A stretch of DNA of 64,000 bases, taken from JAPHTQ01 sp050299175 (GTDB lineage Bacteria > Pseudomonadota > Gammaproteobacteria > Thiohalomonadales > Thiohalomonadaceae). Both the position numbers and the translations under genes were made by a program. Each line of letters opens with the position of its first letter. The stretch's first letter is position 1. Positions 27,298 to 35,718 of this stretch are shown here, piece after piece. The stretch spans positions 1 through 64,000 of the forward strand of contig JBNKVM010000001.1 in assembly GCA_050299175.1 (NCBI GenBank), written 5' to 3'. The notes beneath the pieces are model-generated. The model ran no database searches and was not told where the DNA came from. It saw nothing but the letters and a program-made list of their open reading frames with translations.

Positions 27298-27795
27298 CTA
27301 GTTCTGAGATGCTTTTTGGTTTACCGCCAGAGAGATGGTGGTATATCCCGCGCTGGTGCAGGACGACATCAAGGTTTTCAATACCTTAAAGGGTACCGTG
27401 CGGTGCGCCATGATGGTGACCTCGTTGCTCTTGGCCACCGCCTCGGTATTCAGGCCGATTACGTTCTCCTTCAATCTTTGCAGGGTGGCACGAATCGGCT
27501 CGACCACACCCGTCTTGCTGTTCAACACATCGTCATAGCTGGCGATGGGTTCGCCCTGGATCAGGATCTGCTCTTCGCTGACCATCATCACTACGGTTTG
27601 CTTCGGTTTGCTCTCCGCGACGGAGTCGGGCAGCTTGATATCCTTGGGTGGCTCAACCACCTCGACTGCCGATTGATTAACCAGCAGATAAAGTACCAGG
27701 ATGGTAAACACATCCATCAGTGAGGTGAGGTTCAACGCACCCATGCGATTGCGCTTGGCGCGAGCCATACGTTTCAGGCGACGGGTATTCTTCAT
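27298..27795 (-). CDS. ExbD/TolR-type motor protein, Asp-containing copy
   Basis: This 165-residue protein has a basic cytoplasmic N-terminus, one membrane helix (NLTSLMDVFTILVLYLLV) and a periplasmic domain of ExbD/TolR type. Asp28 lies at the place of the essential ion-carrying aspartate of E. coli ExbD (Asp25). The periplasmic part has the two-motif fold with VTIMAHRTVPFKVLKTLM near its end. Its ATG overlaps the stop of the other ExbD-type gene by four bases, so equimolar synthesis is plausible. Together with the ExbB-like gene it forms a one-TolQ/two-TolR set, the same composition as the myxococcal AglRQS motor. Confidence 0.9.
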   Translation of the reverse strand: MKNTRRLKRMARAKRNRMGALNLTSLMDVFTILVLYLLVNQSAVEVVEPPKDIKLPDSVAESKPKQTVVMMVSEEQILIQGEPIASYDDVLNSKTGVVEPIRATLQRLKENVIGLNTEAVAKSNEVTIMAHRTVPFKVLKTLMSSCTSAGYTTISLAVNQKASQN

Positions 27796-28292
27796 GGTGC
27801 ATCCCCCAGCGATATCTGCGGGAAGAGAATAATGCGCTCAAGTTCTTCGCTGTCTTTCTGCTTTACCTCAGCCACCTTGACTGCATCCATAACATGGATC
27901 AGATCTTCATATTCGATGTCCGGTTCGATCAGCAGGGTCGCTTCCTTGATATCCTCATGCTTGCCTTTAAGCGCCAGCAGACGCTTCGACAGTTCACGGA
28001 TATCATATTTACCATCAACGCCGTTCTTAATCGTGGCAGTGATCTTGTTACCGTCACTGAGCTGCATCTTGCCTTTGCGCACGATCACCTCGACAGCGAT
28101 CTGAGGTCGATCCTGTTTGGCACCACCCGCCGCCTCGGTGGGCAGGTTGAGTTCCTGAATCGTGATACGTGAGAACACCGCGGTCACCAGCAGGAATGGA
28201 ATCAACACCACCATCAAGTTAAGAAAGGTGGTGATATCCAGTTCCGCCTGTTGATCTTCCCTGCGGTAGTGGTGTCGTGAGTTTCTGGCCAT
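27792..28292 (-). CDS. ExbD/TolR-type motor protein, Asn-substituted copy
   Basis: The 166-residue protein starts MARNSRHHYRREDQQ and has one membrane helix, DITTFLNLMVVLIPFLLV. Aligned with E. coli ExbD (INVTPFIDVMLVLL), the ion-carrying aspartate position is Asn25, while an acidic residue, Asp19, sits just before the helix. The periplasmic domain (about 45-165) is of ExbD type and includes the acidic stretch LLIEPDIEYEDLIHVMDAV. It follows the ExbB-like gene by 12 bases and is coupled to the second ExbD by ATGA. It may be a structural rather than proton-carrying subunit, or use a different residue. Confidence 0.88.
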   Translation of the reverse strand: MARNSRHHYRREDQQAELDITTFLNLMVVLIPFLLVTAVFSRITIQELNLPTEAAGGAKQDRPQIAVEVIVRKGKMQLSDGNKITATIKNGVDGKYDIRELSKRLLALKGKHEDIKEATLLIEPDIEYEDLIHVMDAVKVAEVKQKDSEELERIILFPQISLGDAP

Positions 28293-28304
28293 AACGGCTC
28301 CCGC

Positions 28305-28958
28305 TTACAGCTGCTGTGCCGCCTTCCGCGCAGCAGCGGAAATGATATTCAGGGTCTTCACCGAGGCCATCTCCAGACTGTCGACAATCGCACCAGCCTT
28401 GGAGTTGAGATAGGAGTGAATAATCAGCAACGGTATCGCAGAGATCAGACCGAACGCCGTGGTATTCATCGCCACCGAGATACTGGCGGAGAGCAGGTCG
28501 GCCTTCTCTGCCGGGTTGGCGTTGGCCACCGCGTTAAACGCAGCAATCAGACCGATGATGGTACCGAGCAGTCCGAGCAGGGTGGAAAGGTTGGCATAGA
28601 GGGCGATGTAGTTAATCCGCTTCTCCAGTTGTGGAATGATCTCCATCATCCCTTCCTCCATCGCGATCTCAATATCGTCACGACGGCGCACCGTACCCTG
28701 ACGCTCGAGACCGACTTCCAGCAACTGACTTACCGTCGAGTCGTCGCTGGTGGTCATCTCCCGTGCGGTATCGAAGTCGCCTTCGACCAGGACGGGGTGC
28801 AGTTTGTCCCACATTTTGCGGTTGGCACGCTCTACCATGGAAAGTTTGATAAAGCGTTCGATACCGATGGCGATACCGATGGATCCAGCCAACAGGATCG
28901 GATACATCCAGAAACCGCCCTCGACAAAGAAACTGACTATTTTATCGATGAACCCCAT
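28305..28958 (-). CDS. MotA/TolQ/ExbB-family proton channel protein
   Basis: The 217-residue protein has the TolQ/ExbB layout: a first helix near the N-terminus (FWMYPILLAGSIGIAIGIER, about 17-36), a cytoplasmic loop of about 90 residues, and two further helices (about 120-142 and 158-182). The family core is readable as LLGLLGTIIGLIAAF and SVAMNTTAFGLISAIPLLI, including the conserved Thr residues that line the proton path with the ExbD aspartate. In ExbB/TolQ complexes a pentamer surrounds the ExbD helices and converts proton flow into motion. Two ExbD-type genes follow directly. Confidence 0.93.
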   Translation of the reverse strand: MGFIDKIVSFFVEGGFWMYPILLAGSIGIAIGIERFIKLSMVERANRKMWDKLHPVLVEGDFDTAREMTTSDDSTVSQLLEVGLERQGTVRRRDDIEIAMEEGMMEIIPQLEKRINYIALYANLSTLLGLLGTIIGLIAAFNAVANANPAEKADLLSASISVAMNTTAFGLISAIPLLIIHSYLNSKAGAIVDSLEMASVKTLNIISAAARKAAQQL

Positions 28959-28982
28959 TATTCAGTCCTCACTTTGATACAC

Positions 28983-29309
28983 CTATTTCGCACTGCGAAT
29001 TTCATAAAAATTGATCTCGCGCATAAATACTTCCCGATCCACTGGCTTCATTGAGTCGTCCATCAGACCCGATTGCAGGCCTGAGTCGGAACCGATCTCG
29101 GAACTCTTCCAGGGGACGATAAACAGCGATTTTGGCGCCTCATTATTACCGACGATGGATATCCCCGAAAGAGTCTTGGCAGTTCCGCCGCCCTTGGCAT
29201 CATCTTCTGCCGCTACCGCCTGCACGGAGACGAACGCCAACAACAGGAGCAATGCCCCTGCCAGCGCAGCGATCAACCGCCAAGTTTTTGCTTCACACCG
29301 ATTATCCAT
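28983..29309 (-). CDS. small secreted protein of unknown function in the motor operon
   Basis: I do not recognise this 108-residue protein. It has a signal peptide (LIAALAGALLLLLAFVSVQA), a Gly/Lys-rich linker and a compact C-terminal part with SLFIVPWKSSEIGSDSG and a charged tail FMREINFYEIRSAK. The ATG at 29309 has GAGG upstream and lies 37 bases inside the end of the preceding TPR gene, so the two genes overlap in different frames. It is 24 bases before the ExbB-like gene. The position between TPR lipoproteins and motor subunits suggests a small periplasmic adaptor, which is inference only. Confidence 0.78.
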   Translation of the reverse strand: MDNRCEAKTWRLIAALAGALLLLLAFVSVQAVAAEDDAKGGGTAKTLSGISIVGNNEAPKSLFIVPWKSSEIGSDSGLQSGLMDDSMKPVDREVFMREINFYEIRSAK

Positions 29310-29911
29310 AGCTTGACCTCTTCGTTATCGGGAAGCACGCTCTGATAAGCCTCATATTGCTCAAGAGCGCAACGGTAGTCATTGAGATAGAGCTCACAGA
29401 GAACCCCGAGATTCTTGCGCGCAGGCAGAAAAGATGGATATTTCCCCAACAAATTCTCATACAGCTTTTTTGCCTCGGCAAAACGACCCGTTTGTCTGTA
29501 GAGTAACGCATACTCATTCATAGCAGCAGGATGGTTAGGATTAATCGCCAGGGCCTTTTTCAGGTTATCCTCAGCCAGTCCCATCTCATCCGTTTTCTCA
29601 TAGGCTAATGCAATATTAATGTACGGCGCCGAGTTGTTCTGTGATTGTTGTATGACTTTCTGCAACAGTTTTATCGCCTCTTCATACTGACCTTTTTGCA
29701 ACAAGTCGGTCGCCTTGTCGAAATCCTCGCGTACCGCCAGGTCGACACTGCGGTTCTCGTAAAAAGCGATATCCTCATCGCTCGCACCACCGATACGCAC
29801 ACTGCTACCGCCACCACAACCGTCCAACAGGGCCAGCAGGCTCAGCACCACCAGACCACGCAGAAGGCGGCGTCCAGAGTTCGTATACTGTTCCAGCATC
29901 AGGTTTCTCAT
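29273..29911 (-). CDS. TPR-repeat lipoprotein, small
   Basis: The 212-residue product has a lipoprotein signal (LVVLSLLALLDGC, Cys at about residue 32) followed by three to four tetratricopeptide repeats (for example IKLLQKVIQQSQNNSAPYIN, then LAEDNLKKALAINPNHPAAM and ALLYRQTGRFAEAKKLYENL). TPR lipoproteins act as periplasmic scaffolds, and such proteins (e.g. AglT) accompany the myxococcal gliding motor. The ATG at 29911 overlaps the stop of the giant TPR gene as ATGA; a second ATG four codons later is an alternative. An Asp next to the lipobox Cys is absent (the residue after Cys is Gly), so outer-membrane sorting is plausible. Confidence 0.88.
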   Translation of the reverse strand: MRNLMLEQYTNSGRRLLRGLVVLSLLALLDGCGGGSSVRIGGASDEDIAFYENRSVDLAVREDFDKATDLLQKGQYEEAIKLLQKVIQQSQNNSAPYINIALAYEKTDEMGLAEDNLKKALAINPNHPAAMNEYALLYRQTGRFAEAKKLYENLLGKYPSFLPARKNLGVLCELYLNDYRCALEQYEAYQSVLPDNEEVKLWIIGVKQKLGG

Positions 29912-32900
29912 TGCGCAGTCGCCACTCGGTTAGCGTTATCATTCGCCGCACTATTCACACTGCCATCCTGCCCCGCCGCGATATTCACTTCAGGCTGCCC
30001 AACCACATAGCGATAGCTGTCGATACTATCGATAAAGCCGGTACTGGCCTCGTTACGGGCATAGGCAGCGGGCACCAGCTTCGCCAGTTTGCCGATACTT
30101 TTGTCGATCCAGGAGCTAAAGACCCCCAGTTGAATTAGTTCAATGTTCTTCTTGTGGGTCGTTATGGCCTTCTCCTCAAAGGGGAAGATTTGATCTTCCA
30201 GTGCCAGCTCATACTGCTCCAGCTCCTCCGGGTTGAGGTTGGTCGGACGTTCCGACTTGGCCAGGGCACGGCTGAATTCGTAATAGATTTCGGCAATGTA
30301 GTAGGTCGCTGCCGCCGTCACATCGGCCACCTGAAAGTCGACCAGTTTGGTATAGGCCTTGATTGCCTCCTTCATGTACTTTTTCTTCTTTTGCAAATTC
30401 TTCTTGAACGGTTTGACCAGCTTGACTGACACCACCTTGTCATAGGCATCTCCGGTAAAGACCAGTGAGGCCTGTGCTGCCAGATATTTGGTGCGGTCAT
30501 TACGCGCACCGCCAGCCGAAGCATCCATTTTGATCAACTGCTTCAGGGTACTCTTGTACTGTGAATCCCTGCCCAACTTCTTGTAAACCCCTGACATGCG
30601 ATAGTAGATGTCCATCGCCTGGTCCAGAGGTTTGGGGAAAAGCTGTACATATTTTTTATAGAGCGACAGTTCTTTCTCTGTGGCGCCCGTCTGACGATAG
30701 AGTTCGGCAGCAATGTCCAGCGAACCACGACGCACTTTCTCATCCGTCGATTCACGACCGATACGTTCGTACTCACCCGCCGCCTCTTCCAGACGACCAT
30801 CGGAACGATAAACGAAGGCAATCTTCTTGGTAACGTCGAATTGCAATTTGTTATTGGGGAAATTCTTGCGGAAATTCTCCAGTACAGTGGCAGCACGGCG
30901 CCACGCTTCCAGTTTGATCAATGCGGCAGAAGCGTCGTACTCAGCCGTTACGCGAATAGTAGAATTAGGTGCGCGCTGGCCGACACGCAGGAAATGATCG
31001 GCAGCGGTTTTGTAGTCTCCCGCCTCATTGGCCTGCTCACCCTGTTTGTAGATGGAAGCGGCCAGATTTTCCAATACCTTTGCGTACAACTTATCACCGG
31101 GCTTACTCAACTCCAGCACATGACTATAGCCCGCTTCAGCCTCCGCATAGAGTTTACGATCCAGCGCCGAGTGCCCCACTACCAACCAGGCGGAACGTAT
31201 CAGCTCCTTGTCTGCCTTGGGGAAGTTATCGATCAGTTTTTTCGCGGTAGTGCTCGCCAGCTCATAGTTGCGCATCTCATAGAGTTCGTCCGCCGTTGCA
31301 CTCAACACCGCAGGCACCTTCTCATGTTGCGGGAAGGTATCGGCAAATTTGAGTGAGCTTTGGATCGAGCGTTGAGTGATCTCCCCGCGTTGGCCTTCCT
31401 TGGTCACCTTGAGCAACTCGCGCCATGAATAGACTGCCGCATAGGCGGCTGCCGAAGATTTTTCGTGCGAGGAATAATCATAGGCAGTGTGCTCATAAGC
31501 CTCGGCAGCACCGCGGAAGTCCTTGTTCTCCAACATCAACTCAGCCATCTGGAAGTTCATCGCTGGAGACTCTTTCTCCTGCGAGAACGAGGTCAGGAAG
31601 CTGCGATACCAGAGCAGCGCCTCCTGGTAGTATTCGCGTTTTTCATCGGCACGCCAGGTTTTCTGATAATTGGCGTGATAGAAATTCGCCAGGTCCTTGA
31701 TGTTTTCCTTGAGGAAACCAACCACATCCTGCCGCTTCTTGATGTCGAAATAACGCCAGTACTCCGCATTCAGTGCATAGGCCTGGGCAAATGCTTTCTT
31801 CTGTTCCACCACCAGCTTACCGAAACCGCCCTTCTTGTAGATCTCGATCATGCGCATGTGGAAATGCGGCGCGACTTCATGGAATGGATAGAGACCGATA
31901 AAGGTTTTGTAGGTGGTGGCCGCATCATTGTAACGACGTTTATCCAGATAGAACTCGGCCAGGTGGCTATAGACCCGCTGTTCATAGATACGCTTGCCAT
32001 AACGTGTGAAGAACTCGACCACCGACTCAGCACCACCGAGGTTGGAGAAGCTGAGGCTGATAACGCGAAAGGTATCCTCAACCCGTTTGCTCTCAGTTTT
32101 GTCGTGCTGTTGGTCGAAGTCGTAGCCGATGGAAACCTTGTAATCGAGCAATGCAAAAAACCTGTCTGCACCTTCATCGTAAAGTTCCTGTTTGTAGAAG
32201 GTCCAACCCAGCTTGTAGAGTGCCAGTTCGTAATAGGAAGAACTCTTACCTATGGCAACGATGCTTTTATAGGCATCCTCCGCATCAAGATATTTTTTGC
32301 GGGTAAAGTAATACTCGGCGCGGCGGAACTGCACCTCATCCAGATAGTGCGAGCGGGGATAGGTTTTGACAAAGCGGTTCATCACCTCCATCGCCTTCTC
32401 CACTTCACCCAGCTCCTCATAGGCGCGTGACAACTGGTAGAGCACCTGATCGTTACGCTCATAGAGCGGATACTTGGCCAGCAGTTTTTTGTACAGCTGC
32501 ACCGCCTGACGGGCGTTGGCATTTTCCAGATCGGCAGCAGCCTCAGCGGTTGGGGCTGCCAGCACAGTATCCTTCTTGGATGCGAGCTTCTCACCCTGAG
32601 CGATACGCTTTTCGAAATCCTTTTCCGATTCCTTTCCGGTAGAAGCAATCACGCCTGTTTCGGTAACACTTTTCGCTGTGCTACTACCGATCTCAATCGG
32701 CGTGTTCCCGACCTGAGGCCGATCCATCTCAGCTTTGGGTACTTTTACCGTCGGTGTCGTGGTCGCCGGTTTGCTTTCCGCACTCTTCTGTACGTAGCCG
32801 TATTCCTGTTCCAGCTTGAGGTCGGCAAGACGACGGATCGCTTCGGGGGTCATCGCCGATTCAGGGGTCTGCTCCAGGAAGCGTCGATAGCTGGCCATCG

Positions 32901-33030
32901 CCTTCTCCAAACCGTCCTCCACCTCGACATCCTTCAGTTCAGGTTCCACATTGCGCAGATCCGCAAGGGTACCGCCACCGGCGCAGGCAAAGAGTATCAG
33001 TGGCAGCAACAGGACGAGGAGAAGGCGCAT
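29908..33030 (-). CDS. giant TPR-repeat lipoprotein
   Basis: The 1,040-residue protein begins MRLLLVLLLPLILFACAGGG, a lipoprotein signal with Cys16 and a following Ala (outer-membrane type). Almost the whole length is helical repeat: a Ser/Thr-rich segment (about 80-150) is followed by many TPR-like units, e.g. AVQLYKKLLAKYPLYERND, FVKTYPRSHYLDEVQFRRAE and YLDAEDAYKSIVAIGKSSSY. The Tyr-rich, regularly spaced repeats are like those of large periplasmic scaffolds such as AgmK/GltI of myxobacteria, although homology to that protein cannot be proven by eye. Its ATG shares a base with the stop of the previous gene (TAATG), and its own stop is coupled to the next TPR gene. Confidence 0.88.
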   Translation of the reverse strand: MRLLLVLLLPLILFACAGGGTLADLRNVEPELKDVEVEDGLEKAMASYRRFLEQTPESAMTPEAIRRLADLKLEQEYGYVQKSAESKPATTTPTVKVPKAEMDRPQVGNTPIEIGSSTAKSVTETGVIASTGKESEKDFEKRIAQGEKLASKKDTVLAAPTAEAAADLENANARQAVQLYKKLLAKYPLYERNDQVLYQLSRAYEELGEVEKAMEVMNRFVKTYPRSHYLDEVQFRRAEYYFTRKKYLDAEDAYKSIVAIGKSSSYYELALYKLGWTFYKQELYDEGADRFFALLDYKVSIGYDFDQQHDKTESKRVEDTFRVISLSFSNLGGAESVVEFFTRYGKRIYEQRVYSHLAEFYLDKRRYNDAATTYKTFIGLYPFHEVAPHFHMRMIEIYKKGGFGKLVVEQKKAFAQAYALNAEYWRYFDIKKRQDVVGFLKENIKDLANFYHANYQKTWRADEKREYYQEALLWYRSFLTSFSQEKESPAMNFQMAELMLENKDFRGAAEAYEHTAYDYSSHEKSSAAAYAAVYSWRELLKVTKEGQRGEITQRSIQSSLKFADTFPQHEKVPAVLSATADELYEMRNYELASTTAKKLIDNFPKADKELIRSAWLVVGHSALDRKLYAEAEAGYSHVLELSKPGDKLYAKVLENLAASIYKQGEQANEAGDYKTAADHFLRVGQRAPNSTIRVTAEYDASAALIKLEAWRRAATVLENFRKNFPNNKLQFDVTKKIAFVYRSDGRLEEAAGEYERIGRESTDEKVRRGSLDIAAELYRQTGATEKELSLYKKYVQLFPKPLDQAMDIYYRMSGVYKKLGRDSQYKSTLKQLIKMDASAGGARNDRTKYLAAQASLVFTGDAYDKVVSVKLVKPFKKNLQKKKKYMKEAIKAYTKLVDFQVADVTAAATYYIAEIYYEFSRALAKSERPTNLNPEELEQYELALEDQIFPFEEKAITTHKKNIELIQLGVFSSWIDKSIGKLAKLVPAAYARNEASTGFIDSIDSYRYVVGQPEVNIAAGQDGSVNSAANDNANRVATAQ

Positions 33031-35039
33031 TACTGTTTCACCTCCCCTTCGCTTGGCGATGACTCAGCCTTGGGTTGTTCGGCTGCAGGCGCTTCTTCCT
33101 TGGGCTGCTGATCGGCTTTAAGTTGCTCCAGGTTACGCTGTTCCGCTTCCTTGCGAGCCGCCTCTTCCTCCGCTTTTGTCTTGGCCTTGGTCGCGCGGTC
33201 GTAGTTCTCCGCCATGGCAAAGCGTGCCTGAACTTGATACTGCTCCAGCTTTTGTCGCCTCCGGATCAGCTCATTAACCGCGATAACCTCCAGCATGTGT
33301 CCCTGTCTCGCCATCAGGGTATTCACCGTCATCAGCGCGTTATCGGTTTTGATGCCGAGGCGACGGATCTGCTCGTCATACCCCTGATAGCTCTGGGTTG
33401 CTGCCTGCCGGGTACGTACGAATGAGGCGTAACGCTCCTGCAGTGCAGCGATATCCTTGTCCAGCGCCGCCAGGTGATCGAAGGCATCGGTCAGTCGCTG
33501 CTGGTATTGGGTCGTGATGTTCCAGTGGATAGCGCCTTTCAAGCGCTCAAGGCGGTGACGCGTTCTGGCGTCGACCGCTTTACCGCGCAGCTTGCGTTCC
33601 ATCGCAGCAATGCGTTCACGGGCGATCCGTTCATCGGCAGTGGCAAGAAATTCAGGCTGTGGCGCGATCAGCATTTTGTTCAGTTTTTTATCCAGCCGTT
33701 CGCGCTGTTCCATGCGCAGACGGATCACCGAGTCGAGTTTGCGGAATTGCGCATCGATGGAAGGTAGTAGCGGTTCGTAATAACGACGGCGTAACTGAAT
33801 GATGTCGTTATAGGCGGTGTAATTGCTGGCCCACGACTCAAGACGCTTACGCAGGTCTTCCAGATCGAGATAGTTCTGCAACATCGACTGAAAATCGTTA
33901 GAGGCCATCATCTGCATCAGATAGTAGGTCTCCGGCGCATCGGGTAGTTCGCGCAGACGGATCACCCAATCCCGATCCTTACGTCCCTCCTCACGAACCA
34001 GTGCCTTGAGGAATCGCCCCTCGCTGATACTGGCGATGGAGCTATCGAGTTTTTCCAACTCCTTGTCGATCTTCTGTAGCGCGCTGCCGTAAAGTAACGC
34101 CGACTTGCCGTAAAGACCGACCTCACCGTAGGCGTAAGGCACGCCGAGCAACGCCTCCTGTACCGACGGGTCGGTAATGTTGCGCTTGAACAGAATGCTC
34201 CATGGCACCAGCGCGTGTTTGAAATTCTCGCGCTTGATATCGGCCCAACCCGCGCCAAGCAGGGCGCGATTGGAAAACGGTCCGTCCAGACGTACCCGTT
34301 CCAGGTACGTACCGGCCAACTCTGCTTCGCCCTTTTCCAGCAGACGGCTACCGAGCACCAGATTGGCCTTGTCGCGGATCGCCTCGGTCTCACGGTCACC
34401 GCCCGAGACACTGCCCGCGCGGTCCATCGCCTTGATACCATCCGCATCGTTCCCCTGCTGGAACAACGAAACACCCCGGTTATAGGCGGCAAAGCCGTTG
34501 TGCTTTCCCTTGCCCTCCAACCCGGCGAAAAGATTCTCTGCATCGGTGAAGCGACCATTGGCGAGATAGATCTGCCCCTTGAGAAAGGCGATGTCATTTT
34601 CCATGCCGTCGGGCAGCTCGCCCTCCATGCGATCGATGGCATGCAGTGCGTTAACGTAATCCCCTATCTGGTATTGCAATCGTGCCAGACGATAGATCGC
34701 CTCGTTGCGTACGGGCGCAGCCACTTTGCCTTCGATCACCGCGCTGATGGCTCGGCCCGCCCGCTGGTACATGCGGTAACCCAGTTCGAAATCGCCGACG
34801 GAGAACTCCGCCTGATTGATATGAAAGTTGAGGGAATCGAGTTGCGTTTCGTCGACGCCGTAGTACTGGGTCAGCTCGGTGTCGAGACGGGAAATCGCGT
34901 CGAAGTGACGCTGTTGCAGGGCGTAGTAAATCGCCTCGCCGAAGTAGGGGTCCTTCAGTTCAGTAGATTGGGTAACGCCGGCCAGTGGAGATCCGGAAAC
35001 CAGCAACAGCGCAACCAAGCTAAGGGTTTTGCTGTTCAT
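33030..35039 (-). CDS. periplasmic TPR/coiled-coil protein
   Basis: This 669-residue protein has a signal peptide (MNSKTLSLVALLLVSGSPLA), about ten TPR-like units in its first half (such as FHINQAEFSVGDFELGYRMY and LKGQIYLANGRFTDAENLF), then a long region of coiled coil (about 400-610), and a Lys/Glu/Pro/Ala-rich tail ending SPSEGEVKQ. No lipobox is evident, so it is probably soluble in the periplasm or bound to a partner. It follows the small 35041 gene by one base and is joined to the giant TPR lipoprotein by TAATG. A scaffold role linking motor and outer-membrane components is the natural guess. Confidence 0.85.
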   Translation of the reverse strand: MNSKTLSLVALLLVSGSPLAGVTQSTELKDPYFGEAIYYALQQRHFDAISRLDTELTQYYGVDETQLDSLNFHINQAEFSVGDFELGYRMYQRAGRAISAVIEGKVAAPVRNEAIYRLARLQYQIGDYVNALHAIDRMEGELPDGMENDIAFLKGQIYLANGRFTDAENLFAGLEGKGKHNGFAAYNRGVSLFQQGNDADGIKAMDRAGSVSGGDRETEAIRDKANLVLGSRLLEKGEAELAGTYLERVRLDGPFSNRALLGAGWADIKRENFKHALVPWSILFKRNITDPSVQEALLGVPYAYGEVGLYGKSALLYGSALQKIDKELEKLDSSIASISEGRFLKALVREEGRKDRDWVIRLRELPDAPETYYLMQMMASNDFQSMLQNYLDLEDLRKRLESWASNYTAYNDIIQLRRRYYEPLLPSIDAQFRKLDSVIRLRMEQRERLDKKLNKMLIAPQPEFLATADERIARERIAAMERKLRGKAVDARTRHRLERLKGAIHWNITTQYQQRLTDAFDHLAALDKDIAALQERYASFVRTRQAATQSYQGYDEQIRRLGIKTDNALMTVNTLMARQGHMLEVIAVNELIRRRQKLEQYQVQARFAMAENYDRATKAKTKAEEEAARKEAEQRNLEQLKADQQPKEEAPAAEQPKAESSPSEGEVKQ

Positions 35040-35040
35040 C

Positions 35041-35547
35041 TCACCAGTCTTTGAATTCGATACCGTTAGCGGCGACGCCGATCTCGACCAGTCCAGGGCC
35101 GACGCCCTTCTTGAAGCGGTATTCTTTGGTCTGTTTAACCTCTTTGCCGCCCTCCTTGCCCAGCATGCCGATCTTCAGCTGGTGTTCGCCGGTCTGCACG
35201 TTGCCGGTGTAGATGCGCTGCATGCCGCCGGATTGCAACGCTTCCAGTTCCTTGAAGGAGTAGATGTGACTGGCGACCACCTTGCCGTCGAGCATCACTT
35301 CGACAGAATCGAGACGGAAACCTTTTTTATCGCCAAGGGAGACAAACAGGGAAACCTGGGTGCTGGAAGGATAGAGCAGCTTCTCTTCGAGGAGCTTCAG
35401 CTCGCTGGAGATGGATAGCACATCCTTCTTGATCTCCTGAACCTGCTCATCGATACCCTTGATCTGTTCTCTGGACACTTCCGCCGCCCCCGCGGGAACG
35501 GACAATTGAAGTGCAATGATTAACAAGCCATACAGCACACGTGACAT
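35041..35547 (-). CDS. small periplasmic protein, first gene of the motor operon
   Basis: I do not recognise this 168-residue protein. It has a signal peptide (MSRVLYGLLIIALQLSVPAGA), a short coiled coil (about 30-60, with IDEQVQEIKKDVLSISSELK), and a beta-rich domain with LDSVEVMLDGKVVASHIYSF and TGEHQLKIGMLGKEG resembling a small transthyretin-like or carbohydrate-binding sandwich. The ATG at 35547 is preferred over an upstream start at 35625 because the signal peptide begins there. It precedes the TPR gene by one base. The 170 bases upstream, before ligA, should hold the promoter of the 28-kb run, but I could not single out a convincing one. Confidence 0.8.
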   Translation of the reverse strand: MSRVLYGLLIIALQLSVPAGAAEVSREQIKGIDEQVQEIKKDVLSISSELKLLEEKLLYPSSTQVSLFVSLGDKKGFRLDSVEVMLDGKVVASHIYSFKELEALQSGGMQRIYTGNVQTGEHQLKIGMLGKEGGKEVKQTKEYRFKKGVGPGLVEIGVAANGIEFKDW

Positions 35548-35718
35548 AGTAAAGACCTTGCACTTACTCACACTTGGCCTCATCAGACCATATTTCCATA
35601 CCCGAAACCTTCGATTTCGGCACACTTCCCATGCAATCTGTGCCTCATAGAGGCTAATTCAAGGCTAAATACGGCCATTTCCCTACAAATTGTGGCACAG
35701 TTCGCAGATGTAGAGGGG

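Noticed and set aside
31465..32430. Plus-strand open frame of 321 codons
   Set aside because: Shadow of the giant TPR lipoprotein gene.
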